Assembly: GCA_016647705.1 (NCBI GenBank)
Contig: CM028328.1
Span: forward strand, 6,039,311 to 6,103,310
Length of the DNA stretch: 64,000 bases
DNA from: Eucommia ulmoides
Taxonomy: Eukaryota; Streptophyta; Magnoliopsida; Garryales; Eucommiaceae
Reading direction: 5' to 3'
Shown here one piece after another: positions 24,465 to 37,698 of the stretch (position 1 is its first letter; every line of letters starts with the position of its first letter). The position numbers and the translations under genes are program-made. The notes beneath the pieces were generated by a model that was given only the letters and a program-made list of their open reading frames with translations, was not told the DNA's origin and made no database searches.

Positions 24465-25558
24465 CAATGTTTTAAAAACCGGACCGGATATCGAACCAGA
24501 AAAGTTATCGGGTCACCGGTTCAACCGGTAGGCGAACCATGGTTAAATGGTTAAATGGTGATGTCATAATAATGTCGTTAATAATTTAATATATATTAAA
24601 AAGTAAAAAAAAAAATAGAAAAATACATAATTAACATAGAAAATAACAATCATCAAATTCTAATATTCTATGAAATATAAAGATTCATACTCAAATTATC
24701 ATTTATCAACTTATAATTCATAAAAAAAGACAAACATGAACAAATTTATTAAACAAAAATTAAACATTTATTTTAATATAAATAAAAACTAACAATTTCC
24801 ATCAAGAACTCAACAAGAACACTGTGATTTGTACAAATTAATTACTAACTATAAAAAATTAAACAAATTAAACAAATAACCATCAAGAAGTCAAGAAGAA
24901 AACTATAATTTGTAAACACATTAACAATTTATTAACCAAACATATAATTTCATAAAATTAAAAATTAAAATTCACTTACTCATGAGTCATGACCGTCTGC
25001 CGTTAATTCCAGCACCGTATTTTTTCGTCACCGTCTGCCGTCGTCCGCATGCCGTCTGTCGCCATCGTCGTCGGAGGCTGCAGTGGAGACGCCGTCGGAG
25101 GCTAAGCAAGGAAGAGAAGTTCCGATTTCGGAGTTCGTCGTCTTCGGAGGCAGCAAGGCGCTTGTCTTCGTCGGAAGAGGCAGAGAGGAAGAGATGAGGT
25201 AGGTAGGTCGAAACTGAAGAACAGAGATCGGAGCTGAGAGAATGAGATCGGAGATGAGAGAGAGATATCGAAGCTCAGGAGCGGGCGTACAAGGGAGAGA
25301 ACCAGACGAAGGAAGGCGGCTGGTCTTTGAGCGATTTAGGGTTTTTTTGGGAACCAATTTATACAGATCAGTCAATGTTAAAAACCCGGCCGGTTCACTC
25401 TGGTTCGTTCTGGTTCGACGGTTGAACCGGTCTGAACCGGCCGGTTCGGCGGTTTTTTAGGCTAGAACGGTTTTCAACGGTTAACTGGACCGGAAAATGG
25501 CCAGTATAGTGGTTCAACCGGTTGGACAAGGCGATTCAGTCCGATTTTTAAGACATTG
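24465..25558. mobile_element. Non-autonomous hAT element with GGTTCAACCGG-rich ends
   Basis: The 1,094-bp element has ends CAATGTTTTAAAAACCGGAC and GTCCGATTTTTAAGACATTG (inverted) and the exact 8-bp duplication ATTAAGAG (24457-24464 and 25559-25566). GC-rich subterminal regions carry repeated ACCGGTTC-type motifs in both orientations. The middle is AT-rich, then a CG-rich block (24980-25200) reads as arginine/serine-rich nonsense. No transposase is visible. Confidence 0.93.
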
Positions 25559-25566
25559 ATTAAGAG

Positions 25567-25885
25567 CATATCCAATAACTTGTTGGAGATGTTTTGTCAT
25601 TCTTTATTTTAATATTTTTAAGATAAAAAATGGTTTCAACAGATGTTGGATAATTTGTGCCAAAGTGACACAGATGCTCTGTCTTAGTCATATCTGGCAC
25701 ATGTTACACCTTTAGCCAAAAAAATGGCAGAACCCCTCTCTCCCCCTCATTTGGATATTGATTTTTTTTTTAATTGTGAATATGAGGTTTAATTTGATTT
25801 GAATTTTTTGATTAAGTTTGAGTAAGTTGGGTTGGATTCAGTTAAATTTATATTAAGTTTAGTTTGATTAAATTTAATTGGATTT
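25567..25885. other. AT-rich flank of the Tat element
   Basis: CATATCCAATAACTTGTTGG at 25567 resembles the end of a GAGCATCTCCAACAA-type MITE, but no partner end is clear on this side. Bases 25881-25885 (GATTT) are the target duplication of the Tat element. Confidence 0.4.
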
Positions 25886-28140
25886 TGATGTGGGTAAAGT
25901 CGGGCCCCCTCCACGTGTCAACCACCCGAATCAGATTTGTCACGTCACCAACGTCCTCGTACCAGCTCGGTGTATAGACAGCCCGGGCGGCCCCCAGGTC
26001 GGTCAGCTTTGCGCAAGAGGACCTCCACCAGAAGCCTTGTGAAAGACGGCAGTCAACGGAAGGTCGGAGTGCCTAGATCGTCCTTCGCCATTGAGACCGG
26101 CCTGATCCGCTGCCTCAGTAGGTCGGGCCCAGGTCCCTGCCATCAACAGTGAAGGGCCCAAGGCTTGGGCCCATAGCTCTAATCCACCGTGTCGCCCACG
26201 CGCCTGACTACCTACCGGTAATCCGAGCTTAAGGCTTTAATCTTGTTTTACATTAATCACGCTTCCACCTATAAATAGGAGGTTTCCCCAACACTTTTGG
26301 GGGATGAGAGAACCATTATAGAGAGAGAGAGACTTTGTCATAGGTCGCTCAGACAAATCGAGGTAACAGTAACTATCTGGTCTATATGTCACGACCCGGT
26401 TTCCCAAGGCCGCTACTACGGTTTCTTCTATAGAGAAATTCTATCCCAAACCGACTGGTCGAATTCTCAATCTATAAAATTCGGTAAATTTTATAATAAT
26501 GGCGATAATTTTAATTGCCGATTTTACGATGGAAATTATTAAATATAATAATCACAATTTTTAATACCACCAAATAACCAATCATCTATTTTAATTAAAT
26601 TTGCAAATTATACATATATATATAGCAACAAGAATTTAGAAATTCGTTTATAGAAATACAACTTTTAATTTACAATGCCGCGACAAAATTGATAATTATC
26701 GACTTCATAATTTAAAACCCAATTTCCACGTTTTATTTAAATCAGTTATCTTAAACCAATTTTATTAAAACCAAATATTCAATATTTCCAAAATTGAGAT
26801 ATTTTACATCCGACTACGATAATTATAATTATTGTTTCCTCCGATTACAACAATAAATAATAATTACAATTTTTACAACTCGAAATTTCAAATAAAATAT
26901 CTCCTCGTCGTTGTATCCCAGCCGACCCTGCAACCAAAAACTATGGGGTTGTGAGTCAACGCTCAGTATAACTCCAACCTTTATAATATGTGCATTTAAA
27001 TTTAATACGCCACGTAAAACACCTTAGCATGCTTTTCATATAATTTTCATATAATCAAATAATATTTCATGCAACATTTCCATATACTCCAAATACAATC
27101 AAAATATTTCATGCGAACAGATAACGCCAAATACATCGACAATAATAACTCGAATGTCACATTGAGAAAATTAAATGCATATATTAAAAGAGTTAGGAAT
27201 TCTACTTCTTCCGAATCTTTTGCCGGCCGCGAGATGAGTGTTTGGTTTTTATTGAGGTTGTTTGCGTATTTTTCCCTTTTTATTTCCCTTTTTCCCTTTT
27301 TTTTTTCTTTTTTTTTTTTCTGTTTTCTTTTCTTGTTTCTGTTTTCTGTTTGCGTTCATCCCACTGACCTCCTTCCTCAACGATCAACTCACCCCACCGC
27401 TACCACCGTCGGACCAATAATCTGCTCACACCGCCAAACCAACGATGGAACCCACCAAACACACACATACACAACAGCACACACATACGACGAACACGGC
27501 AACCCACAAACCCACCGACCAATGACACCCTCTCTCTCACTAGCTATCCACTTCGGCGACGATCAAATACGCACACACTCACCGCAACTACCTATACCAT
27601 CAACGTCGAACAGAACACACCTACAATGGATGAACGGTGACAATCAACTCATACACACACTACACACAGTCGCCAAAAGACGACGACGAACGGTGACGCC
27701 TCACACCCCCCCTCTGCCGGCAACACATACACACACAGAAAACTCACACATACACCCCGATCACATACCCATACCAAACACACCCACATACCTACTTTTT
27801 CGCCGACTTAACTCCATGGCCGACAACTACCATCAATGGACCACCACCGACCGCCGTCAAACCAACTCACACCATCTTCACTCCCGTCAATCACTTACTG
27901 ACCAAACTCACCACACACACATACACAGCAACACACACACACACGACGAACATGTATCCACATGATCTCGTACATACACATATGTTGTCGGACACACACA
28001 AACACAGACGCACACACACACACACTTACCAAACGACGGCCACGTCGGATCACACCACCCACACGCTAGCCTGCCTTCTCTCTCTCTTTCTTTCTTTTCG
28101 TTTCTGGATTCTTCTTCTCTCTGCTGTGCGTGTGTGGATG

Positions 28141-28226
28141 TATATCTGTATGTGTGTGTGTGTGCGCGCGCGCGCGCGCTGAAAAAGAGGCCAAGCCTCA
28201 CCGACCTACTGTTTTTTTTTTTTTAT

Positions 28227-28260
<34 letters not shown>
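28141..28260. repeat. Z-DNA-prone (GT)n(GC)n tract and (AT)n tract
   Basis: A TGTG run passes directly into a GCGC run (about 28151-28180), an uninterrupted alternating purine-pyrimidine stretch of about 30 bases. A T run and about 20 TA/AT dinucleotides (28224-28263) follow, close to the centre of the inverted insertion. Confidence 0.85.
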
Positions 28261-28266
<6 letters not shown>

Positions 28267-30482
28267 TTATTTCCAAATTACATTAACCTTCCCCTAATTA
28301 AGAATTTGAAATCATTTTAGTTCAAAAGTTTACAATTTGCATTTTGAAAATTTTTAATTGACCCCTCAAATTTTAAATTAAATAATAAATAACACCATCT
28401 ACACCGTTATTTCAAAATGTGCTAAAATGCAACTTAAATTGTGTGTATACCAAAAATCAAGGTCTTACTGTAAGACCCCGATTTAGCACGTACGTCATTT
28501 TAATTTCAATTGAGAGCATTTATAAAATTTCGGGGAAAATTTGAGTTAAAAAAAATAAAAAAATGATTGGGTCAAATTGAAAATTTAGAAACTTATTAAA
28601 AATTTGAGATGCAAAATTTGTAGTTGAATTCTAGAATAAAAATTTTAGGGATCAAAATGCAATTTAAAAAAAAATCCTAAAAAATGAATTGGATTAAAAT
28701 AAAGACTTAATGGAAGATAGGAGGAGAAAAGTGCCATTTAACCAAAGATTTTTTTTTATATAAAAATATATATGTGTGTGCGTTTGTGAGCTCAGCCGAC
28801 CGGCAGAGAGATCGAGAAGAGTGGGGATCGACGTGGCGAGCAATTGATCAATTTCACACCACAATTTTCATGCATATATATACATATGCATACCATTTCA
28901 ATCGCACCACTGAAAACAGAAGAACAATCCAGAAATTCAGAAATCTAGAGAGAGAGAGAGAGAGAATCAGAGGAGTAGAGCGTCGGTGCTGTCCTGTGAT
29001 CGCCGGCAATGTGGGAGTGTTCGTCCGATGAATTGCATGTGCATGTTGTCGTCGCTGGTGTGTATTGTCGTTCGACCGGTGAGTGGGAGTAATTGGGTCG
29101 ACCGATCATATGTGACTGTGTGTGTGTGTCATGTTTTTCGTTTATTGTCATCGGAGATGTGGGATCGTCGTCGTTCGTTGCCATTGTTTGTGTGCTACGG
29201 TATGTGTGTGTTTCGTTGTGTGTGTGGTTGGTGTGTTGATCGCATGTGGGTGGGTGTGTACTGCTATCGACGATGTGTGTGCGTGTTATTGTCGACATTC
29301 AGTCACTGGCGTGTGTACGACAGAGTATGTGTGTGTTCCTCCGGTGTACATGTGTGAATGTGTGTTTGTCCGATGTGTGTGTGCAGGTGATCGGCGATCG
29401 GCGTGTGTGTGGGTGGTCCTCCGTCGGCAATGGTGGCGGTAATGTGTGCGTATGTTCTATTTTTGATTGGGCAGCTGTGTGTGGGTATGTGATCAGTTGG
29501 GGTAAATGACGGAGGCAGTGGCGGCATGAGTTTAGCCCGATGGTGTGTGTGTGGGTCATCACGGTTGGGTGTGTATGTTTCAAGTGGGTAGATGAGATTG
29601 GTGGTGGTTAGTGATCCGTGGTAGGGGATGGAGTAGGGCCCGCGGTGAGAGCGACGAGGCGTGGGAGGCCTCTAGTGGACGGTAATAATAGAGAGAGAGA
29701 GGAGGTGGCCGGTGGTGTTTGAACCGAAACAGAAACAGTAAGAGCAAACAGATGAAGAAAAGAAGAAAAAAAAAATGGGAAATTTGCAGAAACCACCCCA
29801 AGAAAATCCAAAACCCATCTCGTGGTCGCCAAACGATTCGGAAACAGGTAAAATTTCAATCGATTATTAATTTTCATTAAATTAAATTTTATTTAGCGTT
29901 ACAAATCCTAAAATCGTAATAATTTCGTAACGATTAATTAATTTTAATTACGTGATATATAAAATAGTAACGATTCGGAATATAGGGTCTGCATTGCATG
30001 ATTAGGATGTTTTAGATAAGATATTAATTTAGGCTCTGTCACTATTAGGTTCGCAGGCACCAGGGTCTAGATAGAGTGTAATCAGTGTCAGTTTTGCAAA
30101 ATGGATATCGAGGTGAGTGTATTGTCTTCTTACCAAACTATTTTCTATGTATATATAAAATGACATATGTGTTTACTTACACTGTACGATTTCATAAATG
30201 ATATGGATCAAACAGATTTTTGGGGTGAGTTGGTAAAATGAATTTTTGGGGAATTGTGTTGGTTTCTAAAAAAAATGATTAAAAATAATTTTCGTTGAAT
30301 ATGGGTGGTTTTGAAAAGAGAGTGGAAAATATATGATTTTCTAAAAATGCTTGGTTTTCTAAAAACAAAAGTGGAAAAATTATTTTTACTGAAACCGGTG
30401 GTACAAAGGTGGAAAATTGGTTTTACTGAAATTGGTGGTACTTTTAAAAATGAGAGTGAAAAACGTGATTTTGGAAATTCTC

Positions 30483-30750
30483 CTTGAAAGGGGTGTGGTT
30501 TATATTCTACCCATAAGGGGTGTGGATTTTTGACGATGTGGTGTAAAAATATATTTCTTCCCGTAAAGGATGTGGATTTTTAACTATACTGGTGATTTTG
30601 ACAATGTTATAGTTGTTCTCCCCGAAAGGGGTGTGGATTATATTTTCCCCCGTAAGGGGTGTGGATTCTTCCCATGGGATGTGGATGTTTCTCCCCGTAA
30701 GGGATGTGGATTATATTTCTCCCCAAAAGGGGTGTAGATATTTCGTAGGA
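30483..30750 (+). repeat. Degenerate CCCGTAAGGGGTGTGGATT minisatellite
   Basis: About eight diverged units of CCC(G/A)TAAGGGGTGTGGAT with T-rich spacers of variable length occur in the right arm of the inverted insertion. Flanking AGTGTATTGTCTTCTTA (30116) recurs inverted as TAAGAAGACAGTACACT (31078), so the minisatellite sits in its own ~1-kb inverted frame. Confidence 0.75.
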
Positions 30751-32790
30751 AAGCATTCCTACAAATATTACGGTACCGTTGCAACTCCCGATCGTGAGGT
30801 TAAAACGATCACTATGGCTAACCAGTGTGTGTTGTGGTGGAGTGGTGGTTTGAGATGCGTGTTTGAGATGCGGTGTTTTTCTTATATTGAGTGATTTATT
30901 ATTTATTATGGTGATTGGTATGATTTTATACAAGATGGATTTAGATGAAACTTATCTATATCGCTTTATTTTCACTGTTATATACTAGAGATTTTACGAG
31001 CTATGTGGTGTTTATATACTTACGCTTGATCTATTTAGATGTTGTAGATATGAATTCTTATTATAAAATATTTTAACTAAGAAGACAGTACACTCGCAGG
31101 TGGAGCAGATAGGAGTTGGTTGGTCCCCTACTAGCACTAGTTATAGTTATGCGGGTTAGGCGTTGGAGTCATACGAGAGTAATTTGAGATGAGTTGTCAG
31201 ATGATGAATCTAAGGGAGGTTCATGAGATATGTTTTCTTGTTCTTATTTTGGGGCAGATGTATCCCTATAGTATGAACTTATTATATATATATATGACGT
31301 GTAAATGAAAGTTTGTATATTGTCGTATTTAAGTTGGTTAGTCAAGTGTTGTCATATCGAAGTCACACCAGCCCTCGGTGACGGGTGTTCGGGGTGGGGT
31401 ATGACACTTACACTATATTTCTACCTTGAGCTCTTACTCTCACGTCGAAGGGAACACGCCAGGAAAAACCGGGCCCGTCCTGTGTGCAGGTGATAGATTG
31501 GAGCTCAGCCCAGACAACGGCTAAGAGCGCGGAAAGAAAATAAGACCCGGGCTCAGAATTAGGCCAAATCGAACTTGTCCGGCTCGGCTGCAGCACGTGA
31601 GAAAGTTTAGTTATCATATCCCATTTTTCCTGATTCGAGAGTGTTTGAACCATACTACTGGTCGGACCAATTTCCAACGCCAACAGTTTGACGCTGCCTG
31701 TAGGAAGTGCTACTAAAAGCCTTTTCCGAGTCATTAGCTACCTTCTTTGCTAAGGTTTGATGAACACAAGGTCTGGTTACTCTCACCGATCAGAAAATAT
31801 AAACCACTCGATAAATAGACAGCCTGAGGAGGATATGTCATGAACACCAAGGCCGAAAACCAGGGCCACAGCCTGACGAACGGTCAACGAAGAAGATGCA
31901 GATGCTGAAAGGCAAAATATCAATATTGAGGTATAATCCCATCAACTAAGCCCCTCCTCGGGACTCTTCCCGGTCTGGGCGTCCAGGGTCGTTGATGCTA
32001 CCAAGCCCGACAGCGTGGAACGCCAGTTCGGCAAGTTCCAAGAATACTTCAATATTCTCCTCCCTCGTATTTCTCTGCCCCTGGTTAAAGGGGGGCCGAA
32101 CCTCTATGTTGCAGAGGAGAGGGCCCGTCCATAGGAGTCTGGTGATCGAGCTCGTCTCTTAAGGACAGATGGCTCAGGCTCGGCCTCAAGCCTCTAACTG
32201 GGCACTGAGGGAAATGGATCTTGACCCGCTAGTGGCCTCGGCATCCGTTTTAAGATCAGCTCGGGGACGACTGTCCGAAGATAGGCCGAGGTTGCCACTA
32301 GCTCGGGAGTATAGCTGACGTGAACGTTCCGAGTACCGATCTCATCAAATCTAGGAGGTAGACTCTCACTCCCCGCCACCAGCTCGTATGAGGGAGCCCA
32401 GGCCTACCGCCAGTCAGATTATCGCCCCAAAGAGGGGTGACGACCACGATGGAGCGACACCTGGCAGAAATAGAGGTCGCCCTCAATCTAATGCGCAATA
32501 TCAGGGGAGCCCCCGGGCTGCATACTGGAATCAGGTCTCCTTTGGCTACGAAAATCATGGAAGAGGCAGTTCTGTACCGATTTTCCAACCCCCCAGCGGC
32601 CTAATACGATGGGATAACCGACCGACTGGACCATCTCTCCGTGTATGTTTCCCACATAGATGTGCACGCTGCCATCAATGCAATAAGGTGTAAATTCGTT
32701 TTTCTCGGGCTAACCGGTTCAGCTAGGTCATGGTTTAAGGACCTCCCATCGGCCTCAATCTCCACATTTCTCCAGCTCGAACAATAGTTC

Positions 32791-33303
32791 ATGGAGAGGT
32801 TCAGTCGGTCACGGCATAGGCCGAAGACCGCCTCTTACTTCCTCGGCATTTGGCAGGAGGAGAATGAGAATTTGGCCGATTATGTGCACCGATTTTGGAT
32901 AAAGCCCCTCGAGTGTAAGAAGGTGTCTAATGAGGTGGTGCTCAATGTCTTCATCGGCGGACTAAGGCACAAAAGGCTCCTATATGACCTGAATTCCAGG
33001 CCGACAACCAACCTCCGCAAGGCACTTAAGCTTGGCGCTAATTTCTACAAGGCCGACCTCATTGACAAGATCACAAAAGAGAAGGAAGATCTTCTCAGAA
33101 AGAAATCCCAAGTCAACGAGGGGACGAGTCAATCTCAAGCTTCTAGGAGATTCCAGGCAGATGGAAGGTTGGGGTTGCTGCCCGGCAATAGGAGGCCACC
33201 TTCAGGCCCTCGCCAGATCGTCTATACTCCCTTTACTACCTTCATTGCAACCATATTCGCTGAGAACGCTAGAAATGGTATTTTCTCACACTTCCCCAGA
33301 GGG
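32791..33303 (+). pseudogene. Tat element gag region, 5' part
   Basis: The frame holds the plant Ty3 gag signature FSRSRHRPKTASYFLGIWQ and DYVHRFWIKPLECKKVS. It is cut by the hAT insertion; gag sequence resumes at about 37699, with a KYCDFHKCNGHATDEC zinc-knuckle-like stretch. It is part of the fossil element, not a host gene. Confidence 0.85.
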
Positions 33304-36300
33304 TAGGGGTGTTCAAAAAACCCGCTGACCCGGCCCGAACCCGTTCAAAATGGCTCGAACCCGCCCGCAACCCACTGAGTTACCTCAACAGCGGGTGTGA
33401 GTTAGGGAAACCCGGCCTACCCGGTTCGAAAACGGGTATACTTGTTTGATGCGCGGGTACACCCGATCCGATCCGATGCATTTCTTGAAAACCCTATTTC
33501 TCTCTATTTGCTTGCTCCCGAGTTTTCACACTTTACAATTCACAGTCATTCTCCAAGACGGCGGTCTTCCTCTTCCTTCTCTCCTTCCCAGTTTCTTCCA
33601 ATTTCTAAATTTGATCTCCAATTTCCAAATTTATAGGATTTGTAACCTACAAATATGGATTTGTTACTCCTTGGAGTTGGAGTTCCATACCGATTTCGAG
33701 TTTTCAACTTTCGAACCCTACTTCTTCACTGTATTCCAACCCGACGACGAAGACGACGATGATTTGGGCCCTAGCTAGTTCGCTTACCAAATTGAAGACG
33801 ACGACGATGATGATTTGAGCCTTCGTTTGCTACTTCACAATACCAGATCGACGATTCGAGGCCTAGTTTTGTATGTTCTCTCACCCCTATTTGCGATTTG
33901 TTGTTTTCTCATCCTTGCTTGTATATTTATTTTGTCCGATTGATTATTCTGTGTGATTGCTATATGTTCTCTCATTTATGCTTATGATTTGCTTACCAGA
34001 TCAAAGACGACATAGTACAATTTGAGCTTAGTTCGCTACTTTGTTATACCAGATCGACGATTTGAGCCGTAGTTCGTTACTTCGCTGTACCAGATTGATG
34101 ATTCAAGCCCTAGTTTTGTATGTTCTCTCGTCCCTGTTACATAGTTGTTGTTTTCTCATCCATGTTTCTATGTTTATTCTGTGGGATTGATGATCAATTA
34201 ATTATTTTTGATTGTTTATGTAGTTCTTTAAGTTTATGCTGTCTAATTGCTTACTTCTATAGCTATGCTGGCTGTTCTCTCATCTATACTTGCAATTTGT
34301 TGTTCTCTCATCCCTGTTTACTAGTTTTTTATATTTATATGAATTGGATTAGATGGCTAATTGGACAGAGGTAGTGATCAGATTCAATTTTGATTGATAT
34401 GTGTATTAATTTGTATGTGATTCGTATGTGTATGTGAATTTGTATGTGAATTCAATTCAGATTTACTCTAATTTGATGCGTATGTAAATATGAATTTAGA
34501 TTAGAGTGATTTTGATTTAGTCTATCAATTTGATTTTTGATTTTTGATCTTTATATGATTTTGATTTTTGATTTTTTAATTTAGTAAATCTCTGAATGTT
34601 AAAAAACTAATTTTATATGTTTAGTTAGTGATGCTATTAGATAAACACGTCCAACATAAGTTACATAACTAAAGAATAGTTTTTTTCTTTTGTAATATTT
34701 TTAGATACAAAATGAATGTTGCTGATGGTGGTGAGAATATTGTGCCTAATAAAATTGAAAATACTGGAATAACTAGTGCGAATGCGATGGATGAACATCC
34801 ACCAAAGCCTTATAAAAGAAAATGTTCTTATGTTTGGGATCATTTTACTCGTTTGAAACAAGAACCCGGTTCAAAAGATTCACCTAGGGTTTCTTCTAAC
34901 CACTGTGGAGAAACTTACTATTGTGATAGCAAGAAACATGGAACGTCGGCACTAAAATCTCACATAGAATTTCAATGTAAGAAAATTGAGGGGAGGGAGC
35001 TTCCTAAGGGTCAAAGAACATTGGGATTTATACCAAAGAATGGTATTGATGAGGGTTCGGGTCAACTTGTGAGTTGAAATTTTAGTGTCACTGCATGTAG
35101 GGATGCGCTAGCCAAAATGATAATTGTTGATGAGTTGCCATTCAGATTTGTGGAGAATGAAGGGTTTAGGGAATTAATGCATGTTGCTCAATCGAAATGG
35201 GTAAAAATACCTAGTCGAACGACGGTGGCTAGAGATTGTATGGCTCTACATGTAACTGAGAAGAAGAAATTAAAAAAATTGTTGAAGGGACAAATAATAT
35301 GCCTTACCACAGATACTTGGACATCTTTGCAAAATTTGAATTACATGTGTCTCACAGCGCATTACATCGATAGTGATTGGAAACTGAATAAGAAAATATT
35401 AAATTTTGTTTAGTTACAAGTCACAAGGGGGAAACTATTGATAAGGTAGTTGAATTATGTTTGCTTGAGTGGGAGTATAGACAAATTTCTCACATTAATC
35501 GTTAATAATGCAAGTTCTAATAATGGGGTAGTTAAATTCTTGAAAAAGAAGACCAAAGATAGACGGAGAATCGTTCTTGAACATGAATTTCTTCACATGA
35601 GATGTTGTGCCCATATTTTGAATCTTGTAGTGTGTGAGGGTTTGAAAGAAATGAACGAGTCAATTGTTAAAATTCGAAATGCAGTAAGATATGTTAGGGG
35701 CTCTTCATCTAGAATGACAACGTTTAAGACGTGTGCAGAAAAAGAAGGTATCGATTGTAACGATCAAGTTTGCCTAGATGTGCCAACTAGATGAAATTAA
35801 ACTTATTTCATGCTAGATAGGGCAATCAAATTTCAAAAATGATTTGAATGTTTAGAGGATGAAGATGCACAATACCAATCACTTTATAATGATAACGGCA
35901 TCGGTGATTTAAGAGAGGAAGTAGATGGGAATAATAGAGGGAAACAAATGAGAATGGCTTTGGGGCCACTAAATAGTGACGATTGGCAAAAGGCCAAATC
36001 ATTTGTCAAGTTTTTGAAACTTTTCTATAATGCGACCTTGAAATTTTCTGACTCTTTATTTGTCACTTCCAATGCTTTCTTCATGGAACTTCTGGTCATC
36101 AAAGGGGCAATATCAAATTTGTCAAAAAATTCTGACATGTTTATCTCTTCTATGACAAAAGGAATGCAGTCTAAATTTAACAAATATTGGGGTAAATTAG
36201 ACAAAATGAATCTGTTGTTGTTAATTGCTGTGGTTCTTGATCCACAATATAAATTGAGATATATTAATTGGTGTTTGAAAATAAATTACGAAGTTGTAAT

Positions 36301-37690
36301 TGTAGAGGAGATAATGAAGAATGTTATGGAATCTTGATCCTATTTATATGATTGGTATGCATCGAATGGAATTGGTAATGTGGTTGTTCGTGAAAATGTG
36401 AGTGATTCATTATTTGAGAGTGGGTTGGATGAAGAGAGAAAGATGCCCATGCTTTATTTTCATTTCAGTTTTGTAAGCACATAGCGGAAGAATGTAATAT
36501 GTCTAGTAAATCAGAGTTGGATAAATACTTAGTTTCCCCAATAGAAACTGAAAGTAACGAGTTTGAAATTTTGGGATGGTGGGAGAGTAATTCAACAAAA
36601 TATCCAATTCTTTCTCAAGTTGCAAGGGATGTATTAGCAATTCCGGTGTCCACAGTTGCCTCTGAGTCTACTTTTAGTACGGGTGAGTACGGGTGGACGA
36701 ATTTTAGATCCTTTCCGTAGTTCGTTATCGGCAAAAATAGTTGAGGCTTTGATTTGTACTCAAAATTGGTTGCGGTCTTCAAAATCAATCAATCTTCGGG
36801 AAGCAATAGAACAAGTAGAACAATATGAAAATATCGAAGAAGGTAATATTCATTACTCTCTCTCTCTCTCTATGTATATATATATATTTAATAACTCTTT
36901 TATCTTTTATTGATTATGAACTTGACTATAATTTCTTTAGTGTTAGGACTTGTTGAATTGAGTTCGGTAACTACAGTAATTGATGATTGATTGATATTAC
37001 GCTTATTTAATTTTTCAAGATAAAGATTATTAAATTGCAGATATACATTGCATTTTATTTGTATTTTTTTTGTGAAATTTTACTTTTATGTTAAATGTTA
37101 TTTGTTTTGATTTTGGAACTTGAAACAGGTGATCGATGTGGTTTTAGAGATATAAAGTCTAGCTTCAATTTGCAAGGATGCAATTGATTGAATTATTTTA
37201 TATTATTTTTGTTATTTTAGAATCTTATTTATTTTATTTATTTGGTTTATTAGTATCGGTTGTGTGATGTGTAATAATTTTGTTTTGGTTTTGTTTTTGA
37301 AGTTTTAATTTTTGATAACTGTAATTTTTTTTGTTTTTTTGTGTGTGTTTTGTTGTTTCTGTTTCTGAAAATGTTTTTGTTTATGTTTCAGCTGCTAAAA
37401 AAAATAAAAAAATTGTGGGCTGTGCATATTTTTTGTGAAAAATGAATCCTGTAGTTGGGCCAAATGGAATAAATAATCAGCCCAAAGAAAAATTTATTTG
37501 ATTTTGTTTAAAACAAGTAGGCCCAACCCGCTGGCTTGCCCGACCCCAACCTGCCAACAATTGGGCGGGCCTGCAACAGGCCCGAAATTATTATTTTTTA
37601 TTTCGGCCCATACTATTCCAACCCGCCCATGTTCGGCTCGGCCCAATGTATAGGCCCAAATCTGACCTGCCCGACCCGTGAACAGTCCTA
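33304..37690 (+). mobile_element. hAT transposon with a decayed transposase gene
   Basis: The 4,387-bp element has terminal inverted repeats TAGGGGTGTTCA and TGAACAGTCCTA and the exact 8-bp target duplication CCAGAGGG (33296-33303 and 37691-37698). It carries a RICESLEEPER-type transposase on the plus strand. Both ends have ACCCGCCCGACCC-like subterminal sequence. It landed in the gag region of the Tat element, so it is younger than that element. Confidence 0.95.
34712..36913 (+). pseudogene. hAT transposase (BED zinc finger and hATC dimerisation), broken
   Basis: In order: an N-terminal BED-type zinc finger (SYVWDHFTRL, CGETYYCDSKKHGTSALKSH; 34826-35000), the transposase core (DELPFRFVENEGF, LTTDTWTSLQNLNYMC, HMRCCAHILNLVVCEGL; 35117-35794), a DUF4413-like block (35948-36337, VVLDPQYKLRY), and the C-terminal hATC motif (WWESNSTKYPILSQVARDVL, 36560-36620). 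In-frame stops (the first at 35075-35077, followed in the same frame by the expected sequence), at least one shift near 35410, and a 10-base tandem duplication of GAGTACGGGT near 36680 within the hATC motif show that it is inactive. Confidence 0.9.
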
Positions 37691-37698
37691 CCAGAGGG

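Larger units (their letters stand above)
26387..31412. mobile_element. 5.0-kb head-to-head inverted insertion inside the 5' LTR
   Basis: The 5,026-bp insertion has outer ends TGTCACGACCCGG and GGGGTATGACACTTACA and the exact 5-bp duplication CTATA (26382-26386 and 31413-31417). The centre is a near-perfect palindrome, GGTCTTAC-T-GTAAGACC (28461-28477). Left and right halves are diverged inverted copies of one type of module: TGTAAGACC start, A/T block, GA run, GT-rich block, an AAACAG block, then TTCCGAATCnTTTG..GAGATG (27210-27240 against 29810-29840, inverted). The right arm is longer and contains a minisatellite. TG...CA ends and a 5-bp duplication suggest LTR-type ancestry, perhaps two large solo-LTR-like units back to back. 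It looks non-coding throughout. Confidence 0.75.
25886..31685 (+). repeat. 5' LTR of the Tat element, interrupted
   Basis: LTR sequence occupies 25886-26386 and resumes at 31418, ending at 31685 in CCAACA. Between them lies the 5-kb inverted insertion with its CTATA duplication. The LTR starts TGATGTGGGTAAAGTCGGGC and carries a TATAAATAGG box near 26271. Confidence 0.88.

Noticed and set aside
24980-25460. Arg/Ser-rich open frames
   Set aside because: They lie wholly inside a non-autonomous hAT element and occur on both strands; a composition effect.
27069-27965. 298-aa open frame rich in Thr, His and Pro
   Set aside because: It is a translation of CA-rich repeat sequence in one arm of the inverted insertion. 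There is no domain, and the other arm does not keep the frame.
28945-29583. Several open frames of 90-120 aa on both strands rich in Cys/Val or His/Thr
   Set aside because: They arise from GT/CA-rich low-complexity DNA, which lacks stops in several frames at once.
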